Below, in pieces: positions 50,693 to 59,714 of a stretch of DNA of 64,000 bases. A program made the translations under genes and the position numbers. Below the pieces are notes generated by a model. It made no database searches, had not been told where the DNA came from, and saw only the letters and a list, made by a program, of their open reading frames with translations. The stretch is from AV69 sp963742315 (GTDB lineage Bacteria > Verrucomicrobiota > Verrucomicrobiia > Chthoniobacterales > UBA10450): contig CAVULE010000003.1 of the NCBI GenBank assembly GCA_963742315.1, forward strand, positions 186,001-250,000, read 5' to 3'. How positions within the stretch are numbered: the stretch's first letter is position 1; each line of letters starts with the position of its first letter.

Positions 50693-50750
50693 GATCATGC
50701 GCAATCACAATGCCTCATCGTCATTGGTTACCAGCTACAAGCGCTTTGCC

Positions 50751-51479
50751 TTACTTGCCAGCAACCTTGCGCCAGACGACGTCTTCGTTATTTCGCCGGT
50801 CAATAAGCGCGTCGACTTTTCCGTTCTTATCGTAACGAAACAGAATTCGCCCCTCGATACCTTTGCGGAAGAAAAGCTCGGATGCTTCCGGAAATAATTG
50901 GTCTTTCTTTCCACTTCGTTCGACGAACAAGTTGTCGCCTTCGACGATGATCGTCCGTGTTTGACCGGGAGCTAGCTCGTAGGCACCGATGAAGTCGGGG
51001 AACTTCTTTGGATCGGTCTTGCCGACGGCCGGATCTTCATAATAACGATGGGCCTGGCTGGCGATGATCTGCCAATTGCCGTCCCGCCGCAGCCAGGTAT
51101 CAGTAATATGATAACGCGCATTCAAACTCTGGCCAAAAATCGTCTCCGTCTCGTTAGCATCGTAACTCAGGATCGCCAGGTTATCGTAAATCCGACTCTG
51201 CACCTGTTCGATTTTGATCGCACCGGAATACCCCGCTGGCATCGGCTTGATATCCGCAACAAGCTTCCTCTTGTCCATGGTGCGTCCTTTTTCATCAGCA
51301 AAAATGGAATCTTCGGCGAAATATTTCTTCCAAGGAGCCTGATTGCCGGGAACCACGGCGTCGTAGAGCTCCTGCGTTCGCCGGACCAACTCGGCCTCGG
51401 TAATGGCTGCGTCTCTCTCCGCGGCGAATACGAAATTTGAACCGCAGAAAAGGATAAGGAGGATGGCGAGGAATTTCAT
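50751..51479 (-). CDS. Exported SnoaL/DUF4440-like protein
   Basis: A 242-residue protein with a signal peptide (MKFLAILLILFCGSNFVFA). Residues about 25-145 look like an NTF2/DUF4440 fold (YFAEDSIFADEKGRTMDKRK, then ITDTWLRRDGNWQIIASQAHR). A C-terminal beta-rich domain (about 160-240) reads YELAPGQTRTIIVEGDNLF. It could bind or hydrolyse a small ligand, but no catalytic residues are certain. Confidence 0.72.
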   Translation of the reverse strand: MKFLAILLILFCGSNFVFAAERDAAITEAELVRRTQELYDAVVPGNQAPWKKYFAEDSIFADEKGRTMDKRKLVADIKPMPAGYSGAIKIEQVQSRIYDNLAILSYDANETETIFGQSLNARYHITDTWLRRDGNWQIIASQAHRYYEDPAVGKTDPKKFPDFIGAYELAPGQTRTIIVEGDNLFVERSGKKDQLFPEASELFFRKGIEGRILFRYDKNGKVDALIDRRNNEDVVWRKVAGK

Positions 51480-51517
51480 TTTTCGAAATACAAAATTACA
51501 GATTTAAAAACGCCGCG

Positions 51518-52330
51518 TTATTTCTTGCTAATGGCGACGACATGGGCTGCTTTTGGAATAGAGAACCTATCGCCTTCGGCATAGCGACGAACGGACTTTT
51601 CGATCGCTAACTGAATGGCACGGAGTTTTTCGGATGTCTGCCGCCCGAGCAATCCGGCGGTGCGCGCACCGGCATGTCGTTCCGCATCGAATGGATAGCA
51701 TGCGCTCGGCACGTTCCATCGAATGGTGTGGATTTTAAAAATCATTGACGCGCCATTGAACCCGACGCGTTTGAGGGCCCGGCGAAATTCCTCGCGGCCA
51801 GAAAACAGATAATGCGGCGGCCCAGCTGGAAGATCGATCTCGAGGTCAGCGTGCGGCTGGATGGCGTCGTCTATCAACTTCGCGTACGGATTTTCCTCCG
51901 GCGGCGCCCAGACAGTGAAGCCGAATTTGCTGCCGGGTTTGAGGACACGGAACGCTTCGGCGCAGGCCCGCTCGGGATCGGGCAAGTGGAGAAGAGCGAA
52001 GTTGGCCAGGAGGCGATCGAAGGTGGCATCGGTGAAAGGCAGATTTTGCGCATCGCCTTCTCGAAATTCAATACGCGGAAACTTTTGTTGTGCGATTGCG
52101 ACCATTTCCTTGGAGAAATCGAGGCCCCGCGATGTTGCGCCGCGTTCGGTCGCCGCGCCCGCGATATAGCCGGGTCCACAACCAACGTCGAGAACAGATA
52201 TGCTTCCAGTAACCTCGGCGGCGTCGAGAAGCGGTGGAATGAACTGCCGGGGCGAGCTTGCCCAGACAGAGTCGTACTTGCCGGCAACTCGCTGCCAACC
52301 TTCATGTTCAAATTTAGCGAATGCTTCCAT
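51518..52330 (-). CDS. Class I SAM-dependent methyltransferase
   Basis: A 270-residue methyltransferase of the UbiE/methyltransf_11 kind. The SAM loop is VLDVGCGPGYIAGAA, motif II is FREGDAQNLPF, and LLANFALLHLPDPERA and FRVLKPGSKFGFTVWAPP follow. The long upstream frame overlaps a gene on the other strand, so I use the ATG at 52330 (MEAFAKFEHEGWQRVAGKYD). The substrate is unknown. Confidence 0.85.
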   Translation of the reverse strand: MEAFAKFEHEGWQRVAGKYDSVWASSPRQFIPPLLDAAEVTGSISVLDVGCGPGYIAGAATERGATSRGLDFSKEMVAIAQQKFPRIEFREGDAQNLPFTDATFDRLLANFALLHLPDPERACAEAFRVLKPGSKFGFTVWAPPEENPYAKLIDDAIQPHADLEIDLPAGPPHYLFSGREEFRRALKRVGFNGASMIFKIHTIRWNVPSACYPFDAERHAGARTAGLLGRQTSEKLRAIQLAIEKSVRRYAEGDRFSIPKAAHVVAISKK

Positions 52331-52411
52331 CGCGTTAGGCCAGATCAAAAAAAATATCGATTTTTCGTTAGACGTTCTTCCATTTTCCCAAGACGGTGGC
52401 AAGCTCTCGGA

Positions 52412-52816
52412 ATGAAGAAACGGCAAGGAGCATATCGCGAGTTTACTAATATCCGCATTTTGCCAAGTGGCTATCAAGTGGCAATCACCCGCAATAAAAA
52501 GGAATACAGCAAACACTTCGCCGGACATTCGAAGGATTCGCTTAAGGCAGCGCATCGGTGGCGCGATCGCGTCCTTCGTCTGCTTCCTAATAAACGTAGT
52601 CAGCCGATTCCAGCGCGGATTCTGAGCAAGCTGCGCCTGAAGCAGCCAGTAGTTGGGGTCTCTCGTTACGAGACGCGCCGGTTCTATTCTGTCACCTACC
52701 ACGGTGCTAAAGGACGAACGCGGGTGCGAACTTTTTCCTGGCGCGATCCCAACGGAGAATTGGCGGCCTATGCGGCAGCGATAAAATTCAGACGAAAGAA
52801 GACGAAGTTCCGGTAA
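52412..52816 (+). CDS. Small basic protein with two possible AP2-like beta repeats
   Basis: A 134-residue, very basic protein from the ATG at 52412. The open frame extends far upstream, but only antisense to the methyltransferase. Two similar halves are visible: residues about 5-58 (FTNIRILPSGYQVAITRNKK, then FAGHSKDSLKAAHRWRDRV) and about 78-130 (VVGVSRYETRRFYSVTYHG, then FSWRDPNGELAAYAAAIKF). Each has the GV/Y-x-V/F-x-Ala-rich helix pattern of AP2/ERF-like DNA-binding domains. DNA binding is an inference. Confidence 0.6.
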   Translation: MKKRQGAYREFTNIRILPSGYQVAITRNKKEYSKHFAGHSKDSLKAAHRWRDRVLRLLPNKRSQPIPARILSKLRLKQPVVGVSRYETRRFYSVTYHGAKGRTRVRTFSWRDPNGELAAYAAAIKFRRKKTKFR

Positions 52817-52869
52817 GCCAGGCCCGGCGCCAAAGCGCCAAACGGTGTCAAATCTAAGCGTCTGTATTG

Positions 52870-53244
52870 ATGTATTCTGTCGAATCCGATCGATCCAAGC
52901 AGCTATTGGTGATTAGCGCGGCGGGACAGGTCACCAAGAAAGAAGTCGAAAGCGTGGCGCTGAGAGTCCGCGAGATGATGAAGGAAGTCACTCCCGGATT
53001 TCGCGTCTTAACCGATTTTCGCTGGCTAGAACGGATGGACCCGGCGGCAGCGGTCCCTCTTGCGGAAATCATGGATGCGCTGGCGGAGAAAGATGTGGCG
53101 GCAGTGGTCCGGGTGGTTCCTGATCCACGCAAGGACATTGGCTTAAATATTCTTTCGCAATTTCATTACGGCCCACAAATCAAGTTAGTTACCTTCGAGT
53201 CGTTAGCGGAAGCGTTGTCAGCGTTGATGGAGAAAGAAATCTAG
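52870..53244 (+). CDS. SpoIIAA-like (STAS-like) protein
   Basis: A 124-residue protein of the SpoIIAA-like PF11964 type: MYSVESDRSKQLLVISAAGQ, then FRVLTDFRWLERMDP and PQIKLVTFESLAEALSAL. The alternating beta-alpha fold resembles STAS, but the phospho-Ser loop is not conserved. The TTG three bases upstream is less likely than the ATG. It is probably a protein-protein or membrane-associated factor. The function is unknown. Confidence 0.7.
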   Translation: MYSVESDRSKQLLVISAAGQVTKKEVESVALRVREMMKEVTPGFRVLTDFRWLERMDPAAAVPLAEIMDALAEKDVAAVVRVVPDPRKDIGLNILSQFHYGPQIKLVTFESLAEALSALMEKEI

Positions 53245-53525
53245 CAAAATGCCGTTTCGCCGAGCTGGTCTCCAGTTGTAGCGACCTGCTGGCGCGGCAG
53301 CGGATCGTTGTCCTCGCCTCCAGGCTGCTTTTGCGATTGTTAAACAAAAATCTCGGGCCGCGGCGTCTGCAAACTGAAACATCTGATCTCATACCTCTGA
53401 TGCATAAATGCGATCCCGAAATCGGGACAGAAATTTCCCGAAACCGAAAAGTCGTTCGCATTATGGAAAATCATCGTGACGGCCAACCCAATCGGATCCG
53501 GCAGTTTACGTGCGAGGTGCAGCGC
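53245..53525. other. Spacer upstream of the ADOP permease
   Basis: About 280 bases with no supportable gene. An 84-codon open frame (53331-53585) has no recognisable features and overlaps the promoter. CGATCCCGAAATCGGGA near 53410 is a small palindrome. It may bind the activator needed by the sigma-54 promoter that follows. Confidence 0.4.
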
Positions 53526-53541
53526 TGGCACAACCTTTGCA
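53526..53541 (+). promoter_or_regulatory. Sigma-54 promoter (-24/-12)
   Basis: TGGCAC-AACCT-TTGCA matches the consensus TGGCAC-N5-TTGCW at every defined base, with the invariant GG (53527-53528) and GC (53539-53540) ten bases apart. Transcription would start near 53553, about 54 bases before the ADOP gene's ATG at 53607, which has an AGAAGGAGA ribosome-binding site at 53591-53599. Confidence 0.85.
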
Positions 53542-53606
53542 GTGGGCACAAGACGACGCCGGTGCCACCACTGCCGCAAGCATGATCACGAGAAGGAGAA
53601 CAAACT

Positions 53607-56108
53607 ATGTTTGAATCATTCCTGCAAGATGTCCGAATCGGTCTTCGTGTTTTGTTCAAGGAAAAGTCGTTCTGTTTTCTAGCTGTGCTCGTGCTCGCAC
53701 TGGGCATTGGCGGCGCGACTACTCAATTCACAGTCGTCAACGCCACTGTATTGCGCGGGTTTTCGTTTCCTCATCCAGAACAGCTTATGAGCGTGGGGTT
53801 GATTGATCCTCAGGCCAGTGCGCCAAACAATAATTTCGGTATCGGCAACATCCCGACGGCTCAGGACTACGAGGATTTGCGCGCGGCCCAGCAATCGTTC
53901 GCCCAGATGGCCGGTTATTTGAGCGGATCGACAATTAACGTCACCTACAAAAATAATCCGCAGCGTTACACTGGCGCCTACATTACCGAGGATCTCTTTA
54001 AGATTATCGGCGTTTCGCCAATCATGGGCCGCGACTTCACCGCTGACGACAACAAGCCCGGCGCAGAGAAAGTCGCCATTTTAAGTCACGAGATTTGGAA
54101 GCGGGATTTCAATGGCGACCCCAACATTGTTGGACAAAGCGTTCGGATTAATAGCAAGGCGGCGACCATCATCGGCGTGATGCCACCAAATTTTAAGTTT
54201 CCGTTTTCCGAAGAACTTTGGGTTTCCCTTTACAATGAGTTTCCTCCGGTGCCACGCGGTCAGCTCGTGATCGGGGCCAATAACGCCGCACCCGCGGTCA
54301 TGGGCCGGCTCAAACCGGGCGTCAGCATCGATCAGGTGAACGCGGAGTTTGTCGGCTTGGCGCGTCGTTTGGCTCAGGACAATCCGAAAACCAACAGCAC
54401 TCTCACGTCGGCGAGCGTCCAGCCGCTGTTGAAGGCAATGACGGGCCCGCAAACACGCCAGCAGGCTTGGGGAATGCTTGCCGCGGTCATCCTCGTTTTA
54501 CTGATCGCGTGCGTGAACGTGATGAATATGCAATTTGGTCGCGCCGCGCTGCGGGCAAAGGAAATGGCAATTCGTGGGGCGCTCGGCGCCACCCGTTGGA
54601 GAATCGTGCGCCAAATGCTGACGGAAAGTTTCATTGTCGCGACATTCGGCGCAGTCGCGGGCGTGATGCTGGCCTATTGGGCGATCGACATGCTTATTCG
54701 GGCGACGAATTCGCTACCGTTTCCGCCACCTTATTGGATTGAATATAAGATAGACGGCCCTGTTCTCTTCTTCACGGTCGCAATCACCTTGGTAGCGACG
54801 ATTGTTTCTGGTTTGGTCCCTGCGTTGGTTAGCTCGAAAGGTAGTGCCGCCGAAATCATGAAAGAAGGTGGCCGCGGCAACAGCAGCCGGTTGGTCAATG
54901 TCATTACTCGCGTGCTCGTCGTCGGGCAGATCGCGTTGACGGCCACGCTCCTGATTGCGGCGACACTGCAAATCAAATCAATTCGAAATCAGATAACGCT
55001 CAATTATGGCTACGACGAGAGTGCCGTTTATACGGCGCGCATGGCCCTAATGGAAGGCGCTTACCCGACGCAGGATGCCCGCCGGGGATTTTTCCTTCGG
55101 GCGGTGCGGGCATTGCGAGCCAATCCGCAATTCGAATCTGCAGCGATGAGCGATCGCTTTCGCATGACCTTTGCGGGCCAAGGTCAATATGAAGTGGACG
55201 GTCAAAATTATACGACGGACCGCGATCGGCCGCGGGGGAACTTCGAATCGGTCTCGGATAACTATTTTGCGACACTCGGTCTTAAGATTTTGGAAGGCCG
55301 CGACTTCACCATTGACGACACCGATGCCAAACAACCGGTGGCGATTGTTAACACTAGTTTCGCGCGAAAGTATTACGGTAACGAAAGTCCGATTGGGCGT
55401 CGGATACGGATTTACAATCCGGGCGAACCGCAGCCGTGGCGGACGATTGTCGGAGTGGTTCCCGACACCCTGATGCAGGGTCCATTCGACCAGCAGACCG
55501 AGACCGGCGGCTTTTACATGCCGTTACTCGGCGCCGAGCCAGCTACCCAGTTTTGCACAATCATTGTTCGCCCGCGTCCGGGACAGCGAGCCGATACCCT
55601 CGGTTCGGCCCTGAGCAGGGCAGTTGCCGAACTCGATTCAAATTTGCCGACTTATTTCGCCGGAACGCCAGCGCAGTTCCACAATGAAATTCTCGGGGGC
55701 AACCGAATTATCGCGACCTTATTCGGCATTTTCGGAGCCGTCGCATTTGTGCTCTCGGCAGTTGGTCTTTATGGCGTGATGAGCTTTTCCGTTACTCAGC
55801 GGACGCAGGAATTTGGCATCCGTATGGCGCTGGGCGCGGATGCCGCTCGCATCTTTCGCATGGTCATGACCCAAGGCGCCTGGCAGCTGGGCATAGGACT
55901 CATCCTTGGCGCCGGTGGCGCCGCACTGCTTCTCGGAGTTCTCGCCGCCACTGCTTTGCAGAACATTCTCTTCAAGGTCAACACCCTGGATCCCATCATT
56001 TATTTCGCGGTTGCGGGAATGCTCGCCCTCGTCGCCGCGGCATCTTGCTTCGTGCCCGCACGCCGCGCCACCCAGGTCGATCCAATGGTCGCATTGCGAT
56101 ACGAGTGA
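53607..56108 (+). CDS. ADOP-type duplicated orphan ABC permease (MacB/FtsX)
   Basis: An 833-residue permease with two copies of the MacB periplasmic core plus FtsX domain. Helix at about 20-45, periplasmic domain to about 285, three helices (about 290-410), then a second periplasmic domain (about 465-695) and three final helices ending PARRATQVDPMVALRYE. No ATPase is fused or adjacent, which defines acidobacterial duplicated orphan permeases. It may work with a distant MacB-like ATPase in export of small molecules or envelope stress. Control by sigma-54 is strongly suggested by the upstream promoter. Confidence 0.92.
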   Translation: MFESFLQDVRIGLRVLFKEKSFCFLAVLVLALGIGGATTQFTVVNATVLRGFSFPHPEQLMSVGLIDPQASAPNNNFGIGNIPTAQDYEDLRAAQQSFAQMAGYLSGSTINVTYKNNPQRYTGAYITEDLFKIIGVSPIMGRDFTADDNKPGAEKVAILSHEIWKRDFNGDPNIVGQSVRINSKAATIIGVMPPNFKFPFSEELWVSLYNEFPPVPRGQLVIGANNAAPAVMGRLKPGVSIDQVNAEFVGLARRLAQDNPKTNSTLTSASVQPLLKAMTGPQTRQQAWGMLAAVILVLLIACVNVMNMQFGRAALRAKEMAIRGALGATRWRIVRQMLTESFIVATFGAVAGVMLAYWAIDMLIRATNSLPFPPPYWIEYKIDGPVLFFTVAITLVATIVSGLVPALVSSKGSAAEIMKEGGRGNSSRLVNVITRVLVVGQIALTATLLIAATLQIKSIRNQITLNYGYDESAVYTARMALMEGAYPTQDARRGFFLRAVRALRANPQFESAAMSDRFRMTFAGQGQYEVDGQNYTTDRDRPRGNFESVSDNYFATLGLKILEGRDFTIDDTDAKQPVAIVNTSFARKYYGNESPIGRRIRIYNPGEPQPWRTIVGVVPDTLMQGPFDQQTETGGFYMPLLGAEPATQFCTIIVRPRPGQRADTLGSALSRAVAELDSNLPTYFAGTPAQFHNEILGGNRIIATLFGIFGAVAFVLSAVGLYGVMSFSVTQRTQEFGIRMALGADAARIFRMVMTQGAWQLGIGLILGAGGAALLLGVLAATALQNILFKVNTLDPIIYFAVAGMLALVAAASCFVPARRATQVDPMVALRYE

Positions 56109-56134
56109 TGTCGTGGCGAAGTCCATAGGCGAGC

Positions 56135-56252
56135 GATCCAATCATTTACAGCGCGGTGGCCGGATCTTGACTGCGATCGCGGCGGCATCGTGTTTTGTGT
56201 CGGCGCGGCGTGCCACTCGGTCAATCCTTTGGTAGCGCTACGCGCAGAGTAG
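56135..56252 (+). pseudogene. Decayed 3' end of a second ADOP permease gene
   Basis: The stretch reads, across two frame changes, DPIIYSAVAG, then ILTAIAAASCFVSARRATR, then VNPLVALRAE and a stop. It aligns with the last 40 residues of the intact ADOP gene (55989-56108), including the ASCFV.ARRAT core. Only about 118 bases are left, 27 bases after the intact gene. It is probably what remained of a tandem ADOP gene after a deletion, or a partial duplication. Confidence 0.8.
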
Positions 56253-56299
56253 TTGTAGACGGGATCGGTGATCCCAGTCTCGGCGTGCGAGTTCCGCGA

Positions 56300-56348
56300 G
56301 AAACACAGGCCTGAGGCCTGTGCGCTCAGCGGGTTTGTAACCCGCTGC
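56300..56348. repeat. Double-hairpin element, copy 3
   Basis: CACAGGCC-TGA-GGCCTGTG is followed by CAGCGGGTT-TGT-AACCCGCTG. The scaffold GAAACACAG..CTGTGCG..CCGCTGC is shared with 50581-50630, while the arms differ and still pair. The rest of the 56253-56448 spacer shows nothing else. Confidence 0.8.
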
Positions 56349-56448
56349 GACATTAATGCGATTACCGTTGTCTTAGCATCGGAATGCAACTCTGCCGGCG
56401 CTTAGACTGGCAGTCTGTAGTTCCAGCGAACACCGCCCCAATTGCTGT

Positions 56449-57945
56449 CTAACGAGAACTGGCAGCCTGTGGGCGCCACAAGAAATAGACCGGCACGCCT
56501 GTGAGGACGATCAGAATTCCGATTCCTGATGTACTCGGGGCTAGAAAAGCCAGGTCGAGAATTACAATCACTGCCAAAACAATGGAAATAATCGGAACAA
56601 CGGGATAACCCCAGGTGAGATACGGGCGCTCTGCCGCCGGCTTTTTTCTCCGCAAGACGATGACCGCAACGATAAGGAGCACGTAAAAAATTAAATCCGC
56701 TGAGACGATGTATTCGAGCAATTGCGTATAGACGTTGCCGAACGTGGCGGCGCCGGTTTGTGCGTTAGTCGTAACGGTGCGCGGCAAAGTGAGAAACGCT
56801 GTCCAGATCGCCTGCACCAGCAGCGCAAACGCCGGCACATGGAAGCGATTTGTCGTCCCGACCTTATGAAAAAATAAATTGTCTCGCGCCATGGCGTAGT
56901 AAACCCGCGCGCCGGCGAGGATGAGCCCGTTATTACAACCAAACGTCGAGATCATGATTGCCGCTGCCATCGCCAGCACGCCGGGGCTCCCAAAAATGGC
57001 ATCCATCATTGCCACCGCGACACGATTTTGCGGCGCGTTTTGGATTTCGGTCAGCGGCAGGGAAGCGATGTAGGCGACGTTCGCGAGCACGTAGAGCACA
57101 ACCACAATCCCGCAACCGCCGAGCAAGGCGCGCGAAAGGTTCCGTCCCGGTTCGCGCACTTCACTGCCGATAAACGTGACGTTAGTCCACGCCGTTTGCG
57201 CGAAGAGCGGTCCGACCATTGCTTTGCCAAATAATAAAGCAACCGCGAGTCCGCCGACGACGGGAAGTCCCGGTTGTGCGGCTTGCGGGCTCCAGCCGTT
57301 AGCTACCGGGTTCCAAAAGTGCGATGCCAGCGCCGCGCAATCTGGTTTCCATCCAAAAATGAGTCCAATAATGATCACGCCGATGAGCGCGGCGGTTTTT
57401 GTGAAGGTAAAACTGTTTTGGACAATCTTGCCGACGCGAAGTCCGCGAGTGTTCGAAAATGTGAGAAGCGCAATCAGAAGGATTGCGACCAGTTGTTCGG
57501 TCGAAAGACTGAGGGCATACCCGGGCAACAGGACGATCGGTGCGATCAGATAATGATCTCCGGCAATACTGGGCGCGAAGACGCCGAGAAACCTCGCAAA
57601 TGCGATCGCAACAGCCGCGATCGTTCCGGTTTGCACCACCAGAAACAGGGTCCAGCCAAATAAAAATCCAAGCGCTGGTCCATAGGCTTCGCGCAAGAAA
57701 ACATAAACCCCGCCCGCCCGCGGCATCATCGTCGCCAGTTCCGCGCAGCAAAGCGCCCCCGTGATCGTGAGCAATCCGGCAGCGACCCACGTCAATAACA
57801 ACCAGCCGGGAGCGCCGATCAATCGCGCCGATTCCGCCGAGACAATGAAAATCCCTGACCCGATCATCGAGCCGATCACGATCATGGTGGCGTCGAGCAA
57901 ACCGAGTCCGCGGACGAGCGAAGAAGATTGATCAGTATGGTTCAT
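56449..57945 (-). CDS. APC-family amino acid permease
   Basis: A 498-residue carrier with 12 membrane helices. The start MNHTDQSSSLVRGLGLLDAT runs into IGSMIGSGIFIVSAE, the APC substrate-backbone motif (GSGIF). PRAGGVYVFLREAYGPALGF is also conserved. It is the last gene of the pxp operon (69 bases after pxpA) and likely imports 5-oxoproline, glutamate or a related amino acid. That role is inferred from position. Confidence 0.88.
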   Translation of the reverse strand: MNHTDQSSSLVRGLGLLDATMIVIGSMIGSGIFIVSAESARLIGAPGWLLLTWVAAGLLTITGALCCAELATMMPRAGGVYVFLREAYGPALGFLFGWTLFLVVQTGTIAAVAIAFARFLGVFAPSIAGDHYLIAPIVLLPGYALSLSTEQLVAILLIALLTFSNTRGLRVGKIVQNSFTFTKTAALIGVIIIGLIFGWKPDCAALASHFWNPVANGWSPQAAQPGLPVVGGLAVALLFGKAMVGPLFAQTAWTNVTFIGSEVREPGRNLSRALLGGCGIVVVLYVLANVAYIASLPLTEIQNAPQNRVAVAMMDAIFGSPGVLAMAAAIMISTFGCNNGLILAGARVYYAMARDNLFFHKVGTTNRFHVPAFALLVQAIWTAFLTLPRTVTTNAQTGAATFGNVYTQLLEYIVSADLIFYVLLIVAVIVLRRKKPAAERPYLTWGYPVVPIISIVLAVIVILDLAFLAPSTSGIGILIVLTGVPVYFLWRPQAASSR

Positions 57946-58014
57946 TTGAGAAGACAGTGCATGGTCATGGCGGGCTCCATTGCACAGTCACCGCGACGCT
58001 CATTACATGGTCTT

Positions 58015-58761
58015 CTAACTTTTTTCTGGCGCGGCGATGGTAATTCCCTCGCTTTCCAGTCGCGCCCGCAATGTTCGCGCGAATTCGACCGCGCCCGGGG
58101 TATCGCCATGGAGGCAGATGGTTTCGGCCCGAACCGAAATGTCGGTTCCGTCCACAGCGCGAATTTTTCCTTCCTTCAACATTCGCAGGACGCGCTCCGC
58201 CGCCTCCGCTGGATCATGCAACAGCGCCTCCGGCTTCGTTCGAGAAACGAGCGAGCCGTCGCTATTATAGTTGCGGTCCGCAAAAACTTCGGCTGCGGGT
58301 TGCAGTCCCGTTTCGTGCGCCGCTCTAAACAACTCGGTCCCGGCGGGCGCGAACAGGATTGCACGTGTATCAACAGCAAGCACCCCGTGCGCAATCGCGT
58401 CCGACAATTCCCGATCTCGCACCGCCATATTATAGAGGGCGCCGTGCGGCTTAACATGATTCATGTCCACTCCTGCCGCGGCGCACAGCGCCTTAAACGC
58501 CCCAACTTGATAGGCCACCAGCGCGTAAACCTCCGCTGCGCTGACCTGCATTTCGGTTCGTCCAAAATTTTTTCGATCGTCGAGACTTGGATGCGCCCCC
58601 ATCGCGACGCCTTTTTCTTTTGCGGCGCGAATCGAATTGAAAATTGACGCCGGATTTCCGGCGTGAAATCCGCAGGCGATATTTGCAGAGCTAACGAGGC
58701 TTAGAATTTCATCGTCGTGACCCGCCCCTTCCCCGAGATCTGAATTTAAATCAACTTTCAT
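58015..58761 (-). CDS. pxpA: 5-oxoprolinase subunit A (LamB/YcsF family)
   Basis: A 248-residue protein starting MKVDLNSDLGEGAGHDDEIL, then SANIACGFHAGNP, GAHPSLDDRKNFGR, VKPHGALYNMA and CLHGDTPGA. These are the defining blocks of PxpA. With PxpB and PxpC it cleaves 5-oxoproline (pyroglutamate) to glutamate using ATP. Its start overlaps pxpC by four bases. Confidence 0.95.
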   Translation of the reverse strand: MKVDLNSDLGEGAGHDDEILSLVSSANIACGFHAGNPASIFNSIRAAKEKGVAMGAHPSLDDRKNFGRTEMQVSAAEVYALVAYQVGAFKALCAAAGVDMNHVKPHGALYNMAVRDRELSDAIAHGVLAVDTRAILFAPAGTELFRAAHETGLQPAAEVFADRNYNSDGSLVSRTKPEALLHDPAEAAERVLRMLKEGKIRAVDGTDISVRAETICLHGDTPGAVEFARTLRARLESEGITIAAPEKS

Positions 58762-59714
58762 CCGAAACGGGCCTCCAACCCGGCACGGAAAAGTGCCACG
58801 TCACGCTCGCGATCACGCAAAAGAGCGCGCGCTTCTTCCAGCTCGATCAATTCGAACCGGACTTCGTCAAGAGGCTGCAATTGTGCCGCGTGGCCGAAAT
58901 CGACCGTGATCACGTGCGCGATTTTCGGATAACCCCCGATAGTCTGGCAATCACCAAGAAGCACGACCGGCGCCCCGCTAGGCGGAAGCTGAATCGTTCC
59001 GGGCGCCACTGCTTCGGAAACAAGTTCGCGCGGGTTACCCGGTAAAATCTCACCGCCTTCCAGCCGCAAACCCATACGGTCGGAATTCATTGCTACGCGG
59101 AATTTTTGTCCGAGCAATTTTTCTCCGATACCATCCTCCCAATTCTTGCCGCGAATAACGCGAAGAAATCTTCCCTGCGGGAATCGCGGCGCGCTCCAAT
59201 CGGAAACCACGTCAGAAATTTCCTTGCGCATACGCGAGCAAAGTTTTGATTCGCCGCCGAGGGGCAGCTCATCGCCATCGCGCAGGACACGCCCTGCCCA
59301 ACCACCGAAGTGCGCGCGTAAATCGGTCGCCCGACTTCCCAGAATTTCGGGAACGTCGACGCCACCGGAAATGGCTAGCCAGGCACGACCACCGTGCTTC
59401 GGTGAAATCTCGATCGCCGCCCCGGCTGAGACTCGAGCGCAATGCAAAAGCGGAATTAGATCGTCTCCAACTCGTATCTCGAATTCGCCGCCGGCCCAGG
59501 CGACCAATCGGTCGACGTCAACCTTCAATCGTACCCGGCCGCTCGAACACTCCAAACCAGCCATGCAGTCCGGATTGCCAACCAGGAGATTGGCGAGACG
59601 CAAAGATATGGAATCGAGCGCACCACCAGGTGTCACGCCAAACTTGCGGAGTCCGACGCGGCCGCAATCCTGCACCGTAGTCTGGAAGCCGGCCAAAATA
59701 ACGGACGCAATCAT
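58758..59714 (-). CDS. pxpC: 5-oxoprolinase subunit C (biotin-dependent carboxylase-like)
   Basis: A 318-residue protein with FQTTVQDCGRVGLRKFGVTP and GGALDSISLRLANLLVGNP at the start, then AWLAISGGVDVPEILGSRAT and VLLGDCQTIGGYPKIAHVI. This is the KipA/AHS2 domain of PxpC. It forms the functional 5-oxoprolinase together with PxpB. The gene overlaps both neighbours by four bases, so the three subunits are translationally coupled. Confidence 0.95.
   Translation of the reverse strand: MIASVILAGFQTTVQDCGRVGLRKFGVTPGGALDSISLRLANLLVGNPDCMAGLECSSGRVRLKVDVDRLVAWAGGEFEIRVGDDLIPLLHCARVSAGAAIEISPKHGGRAWLAISGGVDVPEILGSRATDLRAHFGGWAGRVLRDGDELPLGGESKLCSRMRKEISDVVSDWSAPRFPQGRFLRVIRGKNWEDGIGEKLLGQKFRVAMNSDRMGLRLEGGEILPGNPRELVSEAVAPGTIQLPPSGAPVVLLGDCQTIGGYPKIAHVITVDFGHAAQLQPLDEVRFELIELEEARALLRDRERDVALFRAGLEARFG

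Noticed and set aside
53331..53585. 84-codon frame before the ADOP gene
   Set aside because: It overlaps the consensus sigma-54 promoter and has no family features or good start site.
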